Part shown: positions 62,401 to 64,000 of the stretch, in pieces | How positions within the stretch are numbered: position 1 is the stretch's first letter | Layout of the letters: each line of letters starts with the position of its first letter | NCBI GenBank assembly: GCA_009869945.1 | Contig: WIXG01000240.1 | Location: 1 to 64,000, forward strand | DNA: 64,000 nucleotides | DNA from: Mesaphorura yosii | Taxonomy: Eukaryota; Arthropoda; Collembola; Poduromorpha; Tullbergiidae | Direction: 5' to 3' | The notes under the pieces: generated by a model | Seen by the model: only the letters and a program-made list of their open reading frames with translations | What the model was told of the DNA's origin: nothing | Database searches by the model: none | Made by a program: the position numbers and the translations under genes

Positions 62401-64000
62401 TAACGTTTTACTCCCTCATAGCCAGATAGTTTATAGTGTGAGATCTGTACAGCATAGTTTGTGGAGATAAACTAAGATGAAATGTAGGTCGTTATTCGCT
62501 GACATTTCGCTAAGATTTTAAAGATATTAAACGAGCGAAATGTGTGTTATCCATTAAGCCATCTGTCCAAACTCTGCAGCGTAGTTTTCGTGTTTCTCTC
62601 GCGCACCCACTTAATAACAGGAAGAAATTTGAAAAGAAACAGTTTGCGAAGAAGATGATGAAACTTGCCTCAAGTGATTCCCGTCACCGTGAAATGCTAA
62701 ACTTTTCCCGCTTCGAAGCTGTGAAGATGAAGTGCAAATTGTCAAGAAAGAAGACGAAGTTTGTGTTTTGACAGGCGATTGAACAGAATAGTAGAGGCAG
62801 GGGTTTCTTTCGGCCTCCAGCCGTTAAAGCATGTTGTAGGCCGACGGAAACTACTTGCCTCTACGACTCTGGACCTCAACCCTTTCTGTTTCCATTCTTG
62901 TCTTGTTTTCTCTCCACTCGACATCATCTGGCGTCCCACGTCGTAAATTCAAGCCTCAGCTCTTTATGGACGACCGGGCACTAAAACCGTCATCTGCGAA
63001 ATTATTCCAAGTGCGCGACGCCGTCCTCTCGTCATGATTATTTACATTTATTCAAGTATTTAATTGAAGGAGCACAGGACACACTCGTAAAAGTTTATTT
63101 GAGAAATTGATATCGACATCAAAATCAGGAAATCATGCCTCAGTGAACGGCACATCATTAAATATTTTATTATGTGACGTATAATAAACATAAAAATGGG
63201 ATTTGCAGAAGGTGCCCAGTCCCTGCTTCCGGCTGACTGAGAGCGAAATTGATTTCAGTCAAATTTTTTACGACTACCTTTGCTAATAAAATGTTGACAT
63301 GCCTCCCGCTCATTATTTATATTGCATGCAGGTCTTCCAAACTGAAGCCGTTCTGGCTGTCACTGCACGAGAAAGAGGATGTCGTGCCGACGCTTGACAT
63401 ATTGACGAAGGCGCTGCTCGGCGAGAAGATTGGCATCGGCGGACTCGACACGGAGAAGAATGACTTGCACTGGAGTGCTCCCGAGTATGACGTCGCGCTG
63501 CAGAGGGCTTTAAAGATTCCTACCTGTCCGGTCGTGCCATTCTTCGGAGCGTACCTCAAAGAACTGAGAACGATTCTTGGCAGCCCCTCTTTGGTTGTCC
63601 TTTCGTCGAGCACAGAACAATCTCAGCTTCAAGTAAGTTACAATTTCTCTACACTTCAAACAAACTCCATTAACTTTACTTTAAAGTTTGCGTTGAGAGT
63701 CGATTCTTTCGTTGCCGTCAAAACGAAACGAGTTCTAAAGTACAAGAGGCTGAAGTGCGATCAGAGATTTTTAGTGTGTATCGTCATATTTGCGAAGTTC
63801 TCTCAGGTCCCTACATCAAATAACGTATCAGGATTCTGAGTCATGGAAGCTCGCACTGGCATACGACAGGAAATGATCAAGTTCTTTACTCCTGCTCATT
63901 ACTTAATTTTTCGTGCTTGGAAACCGCAGGTTCTAATGAGTCTTGACGTGGAGGATGAATTTTTTACGAAAATTGGTCCCGGAGGACTGCTTAACATGAA
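14323..64000 (+). CDS. Ankyrin-ARM-FERM-RasGEF multidomain protein, 33 exons, 3' end outside the window
   Basis: Thirty-three exons join with matching phase into one frame of about 2,415 residues, open to the right edge. Domains by residue: ankyrin-like repeats around 135-250 and 640-720; ARM/HEAT-like helices 850-980 and 1060-1430; Pro/Ser-rich linker 1430-1755; FERM F2 lobe 1837-2044 with a loop insertion; FERM F3 (PTB-like) 2045-2150; RasGEF from about 2180. FERM lobes bind membranes or receptor tails and RasGEF domains load GTP on Ras or Rap, so a cortical GTPase activator with scaffold repeats is inferred. No signal peptide or membrane segment is evident. The start is taken as the ATG at 14324, one base after an acceptor, so a non-coding upstream exon is expected; a coding upstream exon is not excluded. 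I do not recognise the gene by name. Confidence 0.9.
14450..17021 (+). other. Intron 1 (2.6 kb)
   Basis: GTAAGT donor and TTCAG acceptor. I see nothing in it that I can name; open frames on both strands are short and overlapping. Confidence 0.7.
17022..17290 (+). CDS. Exon 2: Gly/Pro/Ser-rich N-terminal region
   Basis: Acceptor TTGTGTTCAG and donor CAG|GTAAGC bound a frame with no stop, entering in phase 0 and leaving with two bases (phase 2). The peptide (residues 43-132) is low-complexity: Gly/Asp-rich at first, then Pro/Ser/Ala-rich with motifs such as PPNPPLSP and PCLPPLS. It is probably disordered. GC content is clearly higher than in the flanking introns. No domain is recognised. Confidence 0.85.
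17291..21402 (+). other. Intron 2 (4.1 kb)
   Basis: GTAAGC donor and TTGCAG acceptor. It contains a 93-codon frame (19065-19343) with no recognised similarity and no paired splice sites, so it is left uncalled. No repeat family was recognised. Confidence 0.75.
21403..21520 (+). CDS. Exon 3: helical segment, start of ankyrin-like region
   Basis: TTGATTTGCAG acceptor; CAG|GTGAGT donor; phase 2 in, phase 0 out. Residues 132-171 include DLSYDVAILERALRTNDVAR and then VKKCFEKHRNRF. The pattern (L-x-A-L-x-x-N-D-x-x-x-V-K-x-x) resembles the paired helices of an ankyrin repeat or its N-terminal cap. Strong splice sites and phase fit on both sides make the exon secure; the ankyrin assignment is an inference from pattern. 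Confidence 0.88.
21521..23087 (+). other. Intron 3 (1.6 kb)
   Basis: GTGAGT donor and TTACAG acceptor. A short (GGCA)n run at 22246-22260 is the only repeat noticed. Confidence 0.72.
23088..23194 (+). CDS. Exon 4: Gly/Ser/Pro linker
   Basis: Acceptor GTGCTTACAG, donor CCTAG|GTGAGT; phase 0 in, phase 2 out, 107 bases. Residues 172-207 begin LLDRTTTETGGGGAEVPG and are rich in Gly, Ser, Thr and Pro. It links the helical segment of exon 3 to the first clear ankyrin repeat in exon 5. The frame fits only in this phase. Confidence 0.8.
23195..23580 (+). other. Intron 4 (386 bp)
   Basis: GTGAGT donor and GTCCAG acceptor; nothing else recognised. Confidence 0.75.
23581..24236 (+). CDS. Exon 5: ankyrin repeat followed by Ser/Arg-rich insertion
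   Basis: Second longest exon (656 bases), acceptor TTGTGTCCAG, donor GGTG|GTAAGC; phase 2 in, phase 1 out. It opens with an ankyrin-type helix pair, NALHLAVEWGANDVIRYLLR followed by ESVDPNKGG (about residues 228-256). The remaining 170 residues are Ser/Arg/Cys-rich, for example FSRNSSRNVSSESSRC, and likely disordered. Repeats normally stack without a break, so this is the start of a long insertion in the ankyrin array. Confidence 0.9.
24319..24708 (+). CDS. Exon 6: basic, Ser-rich insertion within the ankyrin region
   Basis: Separated from exon 5 by an 82-bp intron; acceptor AATTCTCAG, donor CACAG|GTTTGT; phase 1 in, phase 1 out. Residues 426-555 are very basic and carry repeated R-x-x-S motifs, such as LKRRVSWVSS, RLPRQRSFSLE and EARRSISLKSS. 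These resemble sites for basophilic kinases and 14-3-3 binding, which is an inference. No folded domain is recognised. Confidence 0.87.
24709..25562 (+). other. Intron 6 (854 bp)
   Basis: GTTTGT donor and ATAAAG acceptor; nothing else recognised. Confidence 0.72.
25563..25909 (+). CDS. Exon 7: end of insertion and second clear ankyrin repeat
   Basis: Acceptor TTGTCCATAAAG (pyrimidine tract moderate), donor CAA|GTAAGT; phase 1 in, phase 0 out. Residues 556-671 start acidic (DDDQYELDG), pass a Ser-rich stretch (SVSYSSCSWSDVS), and end in an ankyrin unit, LPPLFLACSRGRSTPVGLLL with QYGAKATIQ. The ankyrin turn continues directly into exon 8, so the boundary lies between repeats. Confidence 0.87.
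25910..26553 (+). other. Intron 7 (644 bp)
   Basis: GTAAGT donor and TTTTAG acceptor; nothing else recognised. Confidence 0.75.
26554..26788 (+). CDS. Exon 8: canonical ankyrin repeat and helical cap
   Basis: Acceptor GATTTTTAG, donor CAAG|GTAACG; phase 0 in, phase 1 out. It encodes DSLGNTPLHLAVIQSS, which matches the ankyrin core G-x-T-P-L-H-L-A, then DPILDLMEAGGKIGVRNQHG and ISPLELLP, the start of a further repeat. The end (QQQLVADCWLGLVLEDAAHL) looks like a C-terminal cap. This is the most typical ankyrin unit in the protein (residues 672-749). Confidence 0.92.
26789..26875 (+). other. Intron 8, 87 bp, stop-free and in frame
   Basis: GTAACG donor and TTTCAG acceptor. The length is a multiple of three and no stop lies in the reading frame, so retention would insert 29 residues (starting NENNWKRRIV) without breaking the protein. 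Other short introns of this gene are 71-96 bp, so the size is normal for splicing. Confidence 0.7.
26876..27093 (+). CDS. Exon 9: basic linker after the ankyrin region
   Basis: Acceptor GCATATTTCAG, donor AAAG|GTTAGA (weak); phase 1 in, phase 0 out. Residues 750-822 are basic, including SRLFKKLHEARHHRDKGD, then Gly/Pro/Thr-rich. The 87-bp gap to exon 8 is open in frame, so exons 8 and 9 could also be read as one longer exon adding 29 residues. Short size and good sites favour a real intron. Confidence 0.82.
27293..27371 (+). CDS. Exon 10: lysine/arginine-rich linker
   Basis: Short exon (79 bases), acceptor TGCTTGAATAG, donor GCAG|GTTGGT; phase 0 in, phase 1 out. It encodes PEPKKKLRRRKDKGSKPH. 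Such a cluster could serve as a nuclear-localisation or phospholipid-contact sequence; the sequence alone does not decide. It bridges the ankyrin part to the first ARM-like helices. Confidence 0.8.
27448..27659 (+). CDS. Exon 11: first ARM/HEAT-like helices
   Basis: Acceptor TGTCATTCAG, donor CTC|GTAAGT; phase 1 in, phase 0 out. Residues 849-919 are amphipathic and Leu-rich: WSELARCLLTLKSLATNDEC, then LDDVLQGLVLHSQSLLERFQ, a polar loop (PPTTDVPHDPHQ) and LSGLLHTLIL. The spacing of hydrophobic residues fits ARM/HEAT-type helical repeats. Exon 12 continues the last helix. Confidence 0.88.
27745..27926 (+). CDS. Exon 12: ARM/HEAT-like helices
   Basis: Acceptor TTTTCCATCAG, donor GAGAG|GTAAGC; phase 0 in, phase 2 out. 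It encodes VAVQCHTMREEPKKYLSDVL and then CIICKSCLLLATGPHPLQYT and AMVALNKIIDISTAYRL. The helix-turn-helix rhythm and the conserved-looking core favour a folded repeat domain (residues 920-979). An 85-bp intron separates it from exon 11. Confidence 0.9.
28023..28267 (+). CDS. Exon 13: Ser/Ala-rich linker inside the ARM region
   Basis: Acceptor GATTCTTTAG, donor CTGG|GTGAGT; phase 2 in, phase 1 out. Residues 980-1061 are Ser/Ala/Thr-rich (SSAIVSSSGQSATAPSQT) and end with lysine-rich sequence and a short helix (KVHNTVLSGQDLL). It is probably a disordered loop between two ARM-like blocks. The next exon lies 5.9 kb downstream. Confidence 0.87.
28268..34211 (+). other. Intron 13 (5.9 kb)
   Basis: GTGAGT donor and TTGCAG acceptor. 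It holds the TTATCGC foldback repeat (32926-33196). No nested gene or RNA gene could be supported. Confidence 0.8.
32926..33196. repeat. Foldback element made of TTATCGC-type units
   Basis: Nine copies of TTAT(C/T)(G/A)C start at 32928, 32942, 32956, 32972, 32988, 33005, 33019, 33035 and 33050, spaced 14-17 bases (the third reads CTATCACC). After about 100 bases the inverse, GCGATAA or CGATAA, appears at 33155, 33172 and 33184 with similar spacing. The outer ends pair imperfectly (TTATCGCAGCCCGGTTATCG against its partner). GTAGGAT flanks both sides (32918-32924 and 33197-33203) and may be a target duplication. Between them CACCCC(G/A)CAATGA(A/G)CTCCC occurs twice. Confidence 0.6.
34212..34317 (+). 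CDS. Exon 14: ARM/HEAT-like helix pair
   Basis: Acceptor CTTCTGTTGCAG, donor GTGAG|GTAATC; phase 1 in, phase 2 out. It encodes EILEPVVGPIVNILHNAVTL and YKRTIGSRQICTPSVR. Strongly helical and hydrophobic, with the feel of a repeat cap. The phase links exon 13 and exon 15 correctly across a 5.9-kb and a 0.8-kb intron. Confidence 0.88.
34318..35150 (+). other. Intron 14 (833 bp)
   Basis: GTAATC donor and TTCACAG acceptor; nothing else recognised. Confidence 0.75.
35151..35298 (+). CDS. Exon 15: ARM repeat
   Basis: Acceptor TTTATTCACAG, donor CCG|GTAATT; phase 2 in, phase 0 out. Residues 1097-1146 include CLQLLSARLLVFLVHATTVQ and APLRIFVAALDATNDP. The pattern (helix, short turn, amphipathic helix ending in a D-x-x-N-D-P turn) is typical of armadillo units and continues directly into exon 16. 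Confidence 0.9.
35299..36313 (+). other. Intron 15 (1.0 kb)
   Basis: GTAATT donor and ATTTCAG acceptor. The reading frame of exon 16 stays open upstream to 36119, but no acceptor there fits the phase of exon 15. Confidence 0.75.
36314..36566 (+). CDS. Exon 16: ARM repeats
   Basis: Acceptor TTTATATTTCAG, donor TCAG|GTTGGT; phase 0 in, phase 1 out. It encodes QLLCLVLQILATLALDPAHH then KPLMDAGIAEALPPLLLP, a classic ARM repeat (helix 2, G-I/A turn, helix 3), and a second unit ending HHAARVLVYLGL. An earlier GTGAGC after CTCCGA would put exon 17 into a frame with a stop, so the later donor is preferred. Confidence 0.9.
36758..36930 (+). CDS. Exon 17: continuation of helical region
   Basis: Acceptor AATATTGCAG, donor GAG|GTAATT; phase 1 in, phase 0 out. 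Residues 1231-1288 start polar (EESTIQSGSLGNEDLF), pass ITWTCSTPPPVLGHLHQQGG and end in a helix (SVESTLLRVLKSLE). No named domain is recognised; position suggests a loop and helix within the ARM-like block. Confidence 0.87.
37024..37147 (+). CDS. Exon 18: Ser/Asn/Pro-rich loop
   Basis: Acceptor TACTCTTTCCAG, donor GAGA|GTAAGT; phase 0 in, phase 1 out. Residues 1289-1329 (VSVAPSSPYLRDNNPSNWLS, then SPSRNCFSPAILHYRRHS) are polar and Pro-rich, likely an exposed loop. Short introns on both sides (93 and 71 bp). Confidence 0.85.
37219..37523 (+). CDS. Exon 19: last ARM-like helices and Ser/Arg-rich tail
   Basis: Acceptor CCTTTTTTGCAG, donor CAA|GTGAGA; phase 1 in, phase 0 out. It encodes FVRVFQTCFSSIVHPTILLR and LLLHRLLSTGLALRRWKS, two strongly hydrophobic basic helices, then a Ser/Arg-rich stretch (RTSRSRASSTDTESIPLRRR). 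The helices could close the ARM block or form an amphipathic membrane-contact element; neither is proven. Confidence 0.88.
37524..37865 (+). other. Intron 19 (342 bp)
   Basis: GTGAGA donor and GCTTAG acceptor; nothing else recognised. Confidence 0.75.
37866..38249 (+). CDS. Exon 20: acidic/Ser-rich linker
   Basis: Acceptor CTTTGCTTAG, donor ACAG|GTATGA; phase 0 in and out (128 codons). Residues 1432-1559 include an acidic start (GEESSVLHELEETASPPEPT), SPKKSVVRGIFSKWRSSSQE and a Gly/Ser-rich end. Likely disordered. Since both ends are phase 0, skipping it would keep the frame. Confidence 0.88.
38250..38781 (+). other. Intron 20 (532 bp)
   Basis: GTATGA donor and CCTCAG acceptor; nothing else recognised. 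Confidence 0.75.
38782..39411 (+). CDS. Exon 21: proline-rich linker with SH3-ligand-like motifs
   Basis: Acceptor TTTCTTCCTCAG, donor GAA|GTAATT; phase 0 in and out (210 codons, residues 1560-1769). It opens with basic Ser motifs (RKSSARRLSRNRSLDV), then an acidic helix (PEDEILAFQRRLQNLPDFLD), then poly-proline sequence such as PPSPPALPPPSPRPRS and PSPPSPGF. P-x-x-P next to Arg suits SH3 or WW binding, an inference. The final DMPAMHRAVLLFVE begins a helix completed in exon 22. Confidence 0.92.
39442..39449. repeat. Left target-site duplication of the hAT MITE
   Basis: CGAACTTC directly before the CAGG end, identical to the copy after the element. Confidence 0.9.
39450..39996. mobile_element. 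Non-autonomous hAT-type DNA transposon (MITE), 547 bp, in intron 21
   Basis: The ends are perfect 15-bp terminal inverted repeats, CAGGCTTGGGCAGAT at 39450-39464 and its complement at 39982-39996. Both sides carry the identical 8-bp direct repeat CGAACTTC (39442-39449 and 39997-40004), the target-site duplication length of hAT elements; a CAGG start is also usual for that superfamily. The element has no transposase frame. Its interior is packed with AAGATAA and TCTAGATAA motifs in both orientations, probably subterminal repeats. Confidence 0.9.
39997..40004. repeat. Right target-site duplication of the hAT MITE
   Basis: CGAACTTC directly after the CCTG end, identical to the copy before the element. 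Confidence 0.9.
40045..40182 (+). CDS. Exon 22: helical domain before the FERM lobes
   Basis: Acceptor CATTTCATTGCAG, donor TTTG|GTACGT (TTG|GTA in frame); phase 0 in and out. It encodes DWITTCRPNGNTIVIRELKD then FVARVSSCGPPYLRWADHIR. The helical pattern looks folded. It sits where a FERM F1 (ubiquitin-like) lobe would be expected but looks all-helical, so I leave it unnamed. It joins the last helix of exon 21. Confidence 0.88.
40463..40525 (+). CDS. Exon 23: short acidic helix
   Basis: A 63-base exon with acceptor TTTGTTCGTAG and donor GGAG|GTATGT, phase 0 in and out. It encodes GEEDASELESLEAIENEYWE, an acidic helix leading into the FERM F2 lobe. The size is small but sites and frame are good, and the helix runs on smoothly into exon 24. 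Confidence 0.83.
40526..41601 (+). other. Intron 23 (1.1 kb)
   Basis: GTATGT donor and TTCACAG acceptor. A 117-codon frame at 40708-41058 shows no recognisable domain and overlaps another long frame; it is left out. Confidence 0.75.
41602..41805 (+). CDS. Exon 24: start of FERM F2 lobe
   Basis: Acceptor GTCCATTCACAG, donor CGG|GTGAGT; phase 0 in and out. MQRLVVCGTLPCSKEEAAVL followed by AGIQLRLEECWP matches the first helices of a FERM F2 lobe, where the G-x-L-P-C-S/T-x-E-E-A-x-x-L-A pattern is typical. The rest (RPPRTTAPAGVNATSAPHT) is a Pro/Thr-rich loop insertion. Confidence 0.9.
41917..42186 (+). CDS. Exon 25: FERM F2 loop insertion and mid-lobe helix
   Basis: Acceptor CGAACGCAG, donor AAG|GTGAGT; phase 0 in and out (90 codons, residues 1905-1994). 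The first 70 residues are a polar insertion (LEEPAPPAPKKSGVGRAVYL). The end, KIEDLVPPYYVHAGNMHRLI, matches the FERM F2 region just before the helix continued in exon 26. A 15.5-kb intron follows. Confidence 0.88.
48767..48797. other. Perfect 12-bp hairpin with a competing third arm
   Basis: AGACAGAGTTAC (48767-48778) pairs perfectly with GTAACTCTGTCT (48786-48797) across a seven-base loop. A further CGTAACTCT at 48798-48806 could pair instead with AGAGTTACG at 48771-48779. No RNA family is recognised. Confidence 0.5.
54054..54138 (+). promoter_or_regulatory. Possible internal promoter with 5' UTR exon and donor
   Basis: TATAAAA at 54054-54060 is followed by TCAG with its A at 54081, 27 bases from the first T, as in arthropod core promoters. 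The stretch from there reaches a donor-like TTCAG|GTAGAAG at 54138. It lies 3.5 kb before exon 26, so a transcript from here would begin inside the FERM domain. All of this rests on short motifs. Confidence 0.2.
57658..57807 (+). CDS. Exon 26: end of FERM F2 lobe
   Basis: Acceptor TTTATTTTGGCAG, donor AAG|GTAAGA; phase 0 in and out. EQKRKLFHTSVYESATQLQK, LYVQSCRRLPAYGCRLVVVK and ELLRGKTKKK match the FERM core (K-L then S-x-x-x-A-x-x-x-Y-x-x-x-C-R-x-L-P-x-Y-G), the most recognisable FERM signature in the protein. It directly continues exon 25, so no exon appears to be missing from the 15.5-kb intron. Confidence 0.93.
57808..59912 (+). other. Intron 26 (2.1 kb)
   Basis: GTAAGA donor and CCAAAG acceptor; nothing else recognised. 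Confidence 0.78.
59913..60011 (+). CDS. Exon 27: FERM F3 (PTB-like) lobe, first strands
   Basis: Acceptor CCACGACCAAAG, donor CAG|GTACGT; phase 0 in and out (33 codons). ATRLLGIGPEKIILLDCRTK then VLARSQLTSDLIQ follows the F3 pattern of a strand carrying L-G-I, a strand with I-x-L-L-D, a turn, and a strand leading to the I/L-x-x-W motif completed at the start of exon 28. Confidence 0.92.
60012..60731 (+). other. Intron 27 (720 bp)
   Basis: GTACGT donor and TTGCAG acceptor. A 95-codon frame (60331-60615) lies inside but carries no recognisable sequence. Confidence 0.78.
60732..60975 (+). CDS. Exon 28: FERM F3 lobe, remaining strands and C-terminal helix
   Basis: Acceptor GACTTTGCAG, donor TCTG|GTAGGT; phase 0 in, phase 1 out. 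WRAGGGRNHDRLTLEFRSTR and WALLVPP supply the W and the F3 strand pattern (L-x-L-E-F). A Gly/Ser loop follows, then a helix (LREAGRALWALLREMDTTFL) in the position of the F3 C-terminal helix. The tail leads into the RasGEF domain. Confidence 0.92.
61092..61222 (+). CDS. Exon 29: FERM to RasGEF linker and first RasGEF helix
   Basis: Two acceptors three bases apart (TATAG and GCAG) allow a start at 61092 or 61095; both keep the frame and differ by one residue. Donor TCAG|GTAAGA, phase 0 out. ELEQLEKILHFPEEVAAALA then ETESQLFCQ matches the opening of a RasGEF domain, where a helix with E-x-x-L-F precedes the P-x-E-Y-L motif of exon 30. Confidence 0.88.
61308..61430 (+). CDS. Exon 30: RasGEF domain, N-terminal part
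   Basis: Acceptor TGTCCAATCAG, donor GAA|GTAAGT; phase 0 in and out (41 codons). VAPLEYLRHVTHDLANNDG is the P-x-E-Y-L motif of CDC25-type exchange domains, and GVQSLIDRFNE corresponds to the conserved V-x-x-L-I-x-R-F-N helix that precedes the W-V motif in exon 31. Confidence 0.93.
61631..61776 (+). CDS. Exon 31: RasGEF domain, core helices
   Basis: Acceptor CTTTCCACAG, donor CTCAA|GTAAGT; phase 0 in, phase 2 out. ISSWVTHLLVSPPSHDERKA, MLSCLLRVAKTAWNVGAFGT and SVEVIAGLK fit the RasGEF core (W-V-x-x-L, R-x-x-x-L-x-x-x-I/L-x-x-A, then the N-x-F-N-x-x-x-A-I-x-x-x-L-N region). Here that last motif reads GAFGTSVEVIAGLK, so its usual Asn residues are absent. Confidence 0.93.
61777..63331 (+). other. 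Intron 31 (1.6 kb), within the RasGEF core
   Basis: GTAAGT donor and TGCATGCAG acceptor. The split codon AAG joins GLK to SSKLKPFW. Nothing else recognised. Confidence 0.8.
63332..63632 (+). CDS. Exon 32: RasGEF domain, helical hairpin region
   Basis: Acceptor ATTGCATGCAG, donor CAA|GTAAGT; phase 2 in, phase 0 out. SSKLKPFWLSLHEKEDV follows the L-N/K-S-x-x-x region. YDVALQRALKIPTCPVVPFF with GAYLKELRTI matches the C-V-P-F-x-G-x-Y-L-x-D-L segment of CDC25 domains, which in Sos-type exchangers packs under the hairpin that opens the Ras nucleotide site. An insert rich in Gly and Asp lies between. Confidence 0.93.
63930..64000 (+). CDS. Exon 33 (partial): RasGEF domain, cut by the window edge
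   Basis: Acceptor GGAAACCGCAG, phase 0 in; 71 bases are visible and remain open. VLMSLDVEDEFFTKIGPGGL then LNM corresponds to the segment where RasGEF domains read F-x-x-x-I-G-x-G-G-L-x-N / I-N-F-x-K, ahead of the last helices. The rest of the domain and whatever follows lie outside. Confidence 0.88.

Noticed and set aside
63795-63838. Possible extra exon after CTCTCAG at about 63806
   Set aside because: It meets a stop quickly and has no good donor; exon 32 joins exon 33 directly in phase 0 with a continuous RasGEF pattern.

Overview
The window looks like nuclear DNA of an animal, most likely an arthropod or other invertebrate. Coding sequence comes in short phase-matched blocks bounded by GT...AG sites (often CAG|GTAAGT-like donors and pyrimidine-rich acceptors), separated by introns from 71 bp to 15.5 kb. 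I see no operons and no bacterial or viral genes. The organism is not identifiable from what I can see, and the arthropod guess is weak.

One gene dominates. I could join 33 exons on the + strand (14323 to the right edge) into a single open reading frame with consistent phase at all 32 junctions. This gives about 2,415 residues before the window ends inside the last exon. In order it encodes: a Pro/Ser-rich N-terminus (residues 1-130); ankyrin-type repeats interrupted by a roughly 390-residue Ser/Arg-rich insertion (about 135-720); a basic linker; an ARM/HEAT-like helical region (about 850-980 and 1060-1430); a long Ser/Pro-rich linker with poly-proline motifs (1430-1755); a short helical segment (1756-1836); FERM F2 and F3 (PTB-like) lobes (1837-2150); and a RasGEF (CDC25) catalytic domain (from about 2180, incomplete at the edge). 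The combination suggests a large scaffold that activates a Ras/Rap-family GTPase at the cell cortex. I do not recognise it as a named gene and give no symbol.

Layout: 1-14322 holds no recognisable coding sequence (a G-rich minisatellite at the left edge, a possible TATA/initiator near 2050, small repeats). 14323-28267 carries exons 1-13 (N-terminus, ankyrin part, first ARM part). A 5.9-kb intron follows, holding a foldback repeat built from TTATCGC units. 34212-42186 carries exons 14-25 (ARM region, Pro-rich linker, start of FERM). A 547-bp non-autonomous hAT-type element with perfect terminal repeats and a perfect 8-bp target duplication lies in the intron after exon 21. Then comes a 15.5-kb intron that splits the FERM F2 lobe. 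57658-64000 carries exons 26-33 (rest of FERM, RasGEF).

The many other open frames in the introns and upstream region are of chance length, lack recognisable domains and were not annotated. No tRNA, rRNA, CRISPR array or second protein gene could be supported.
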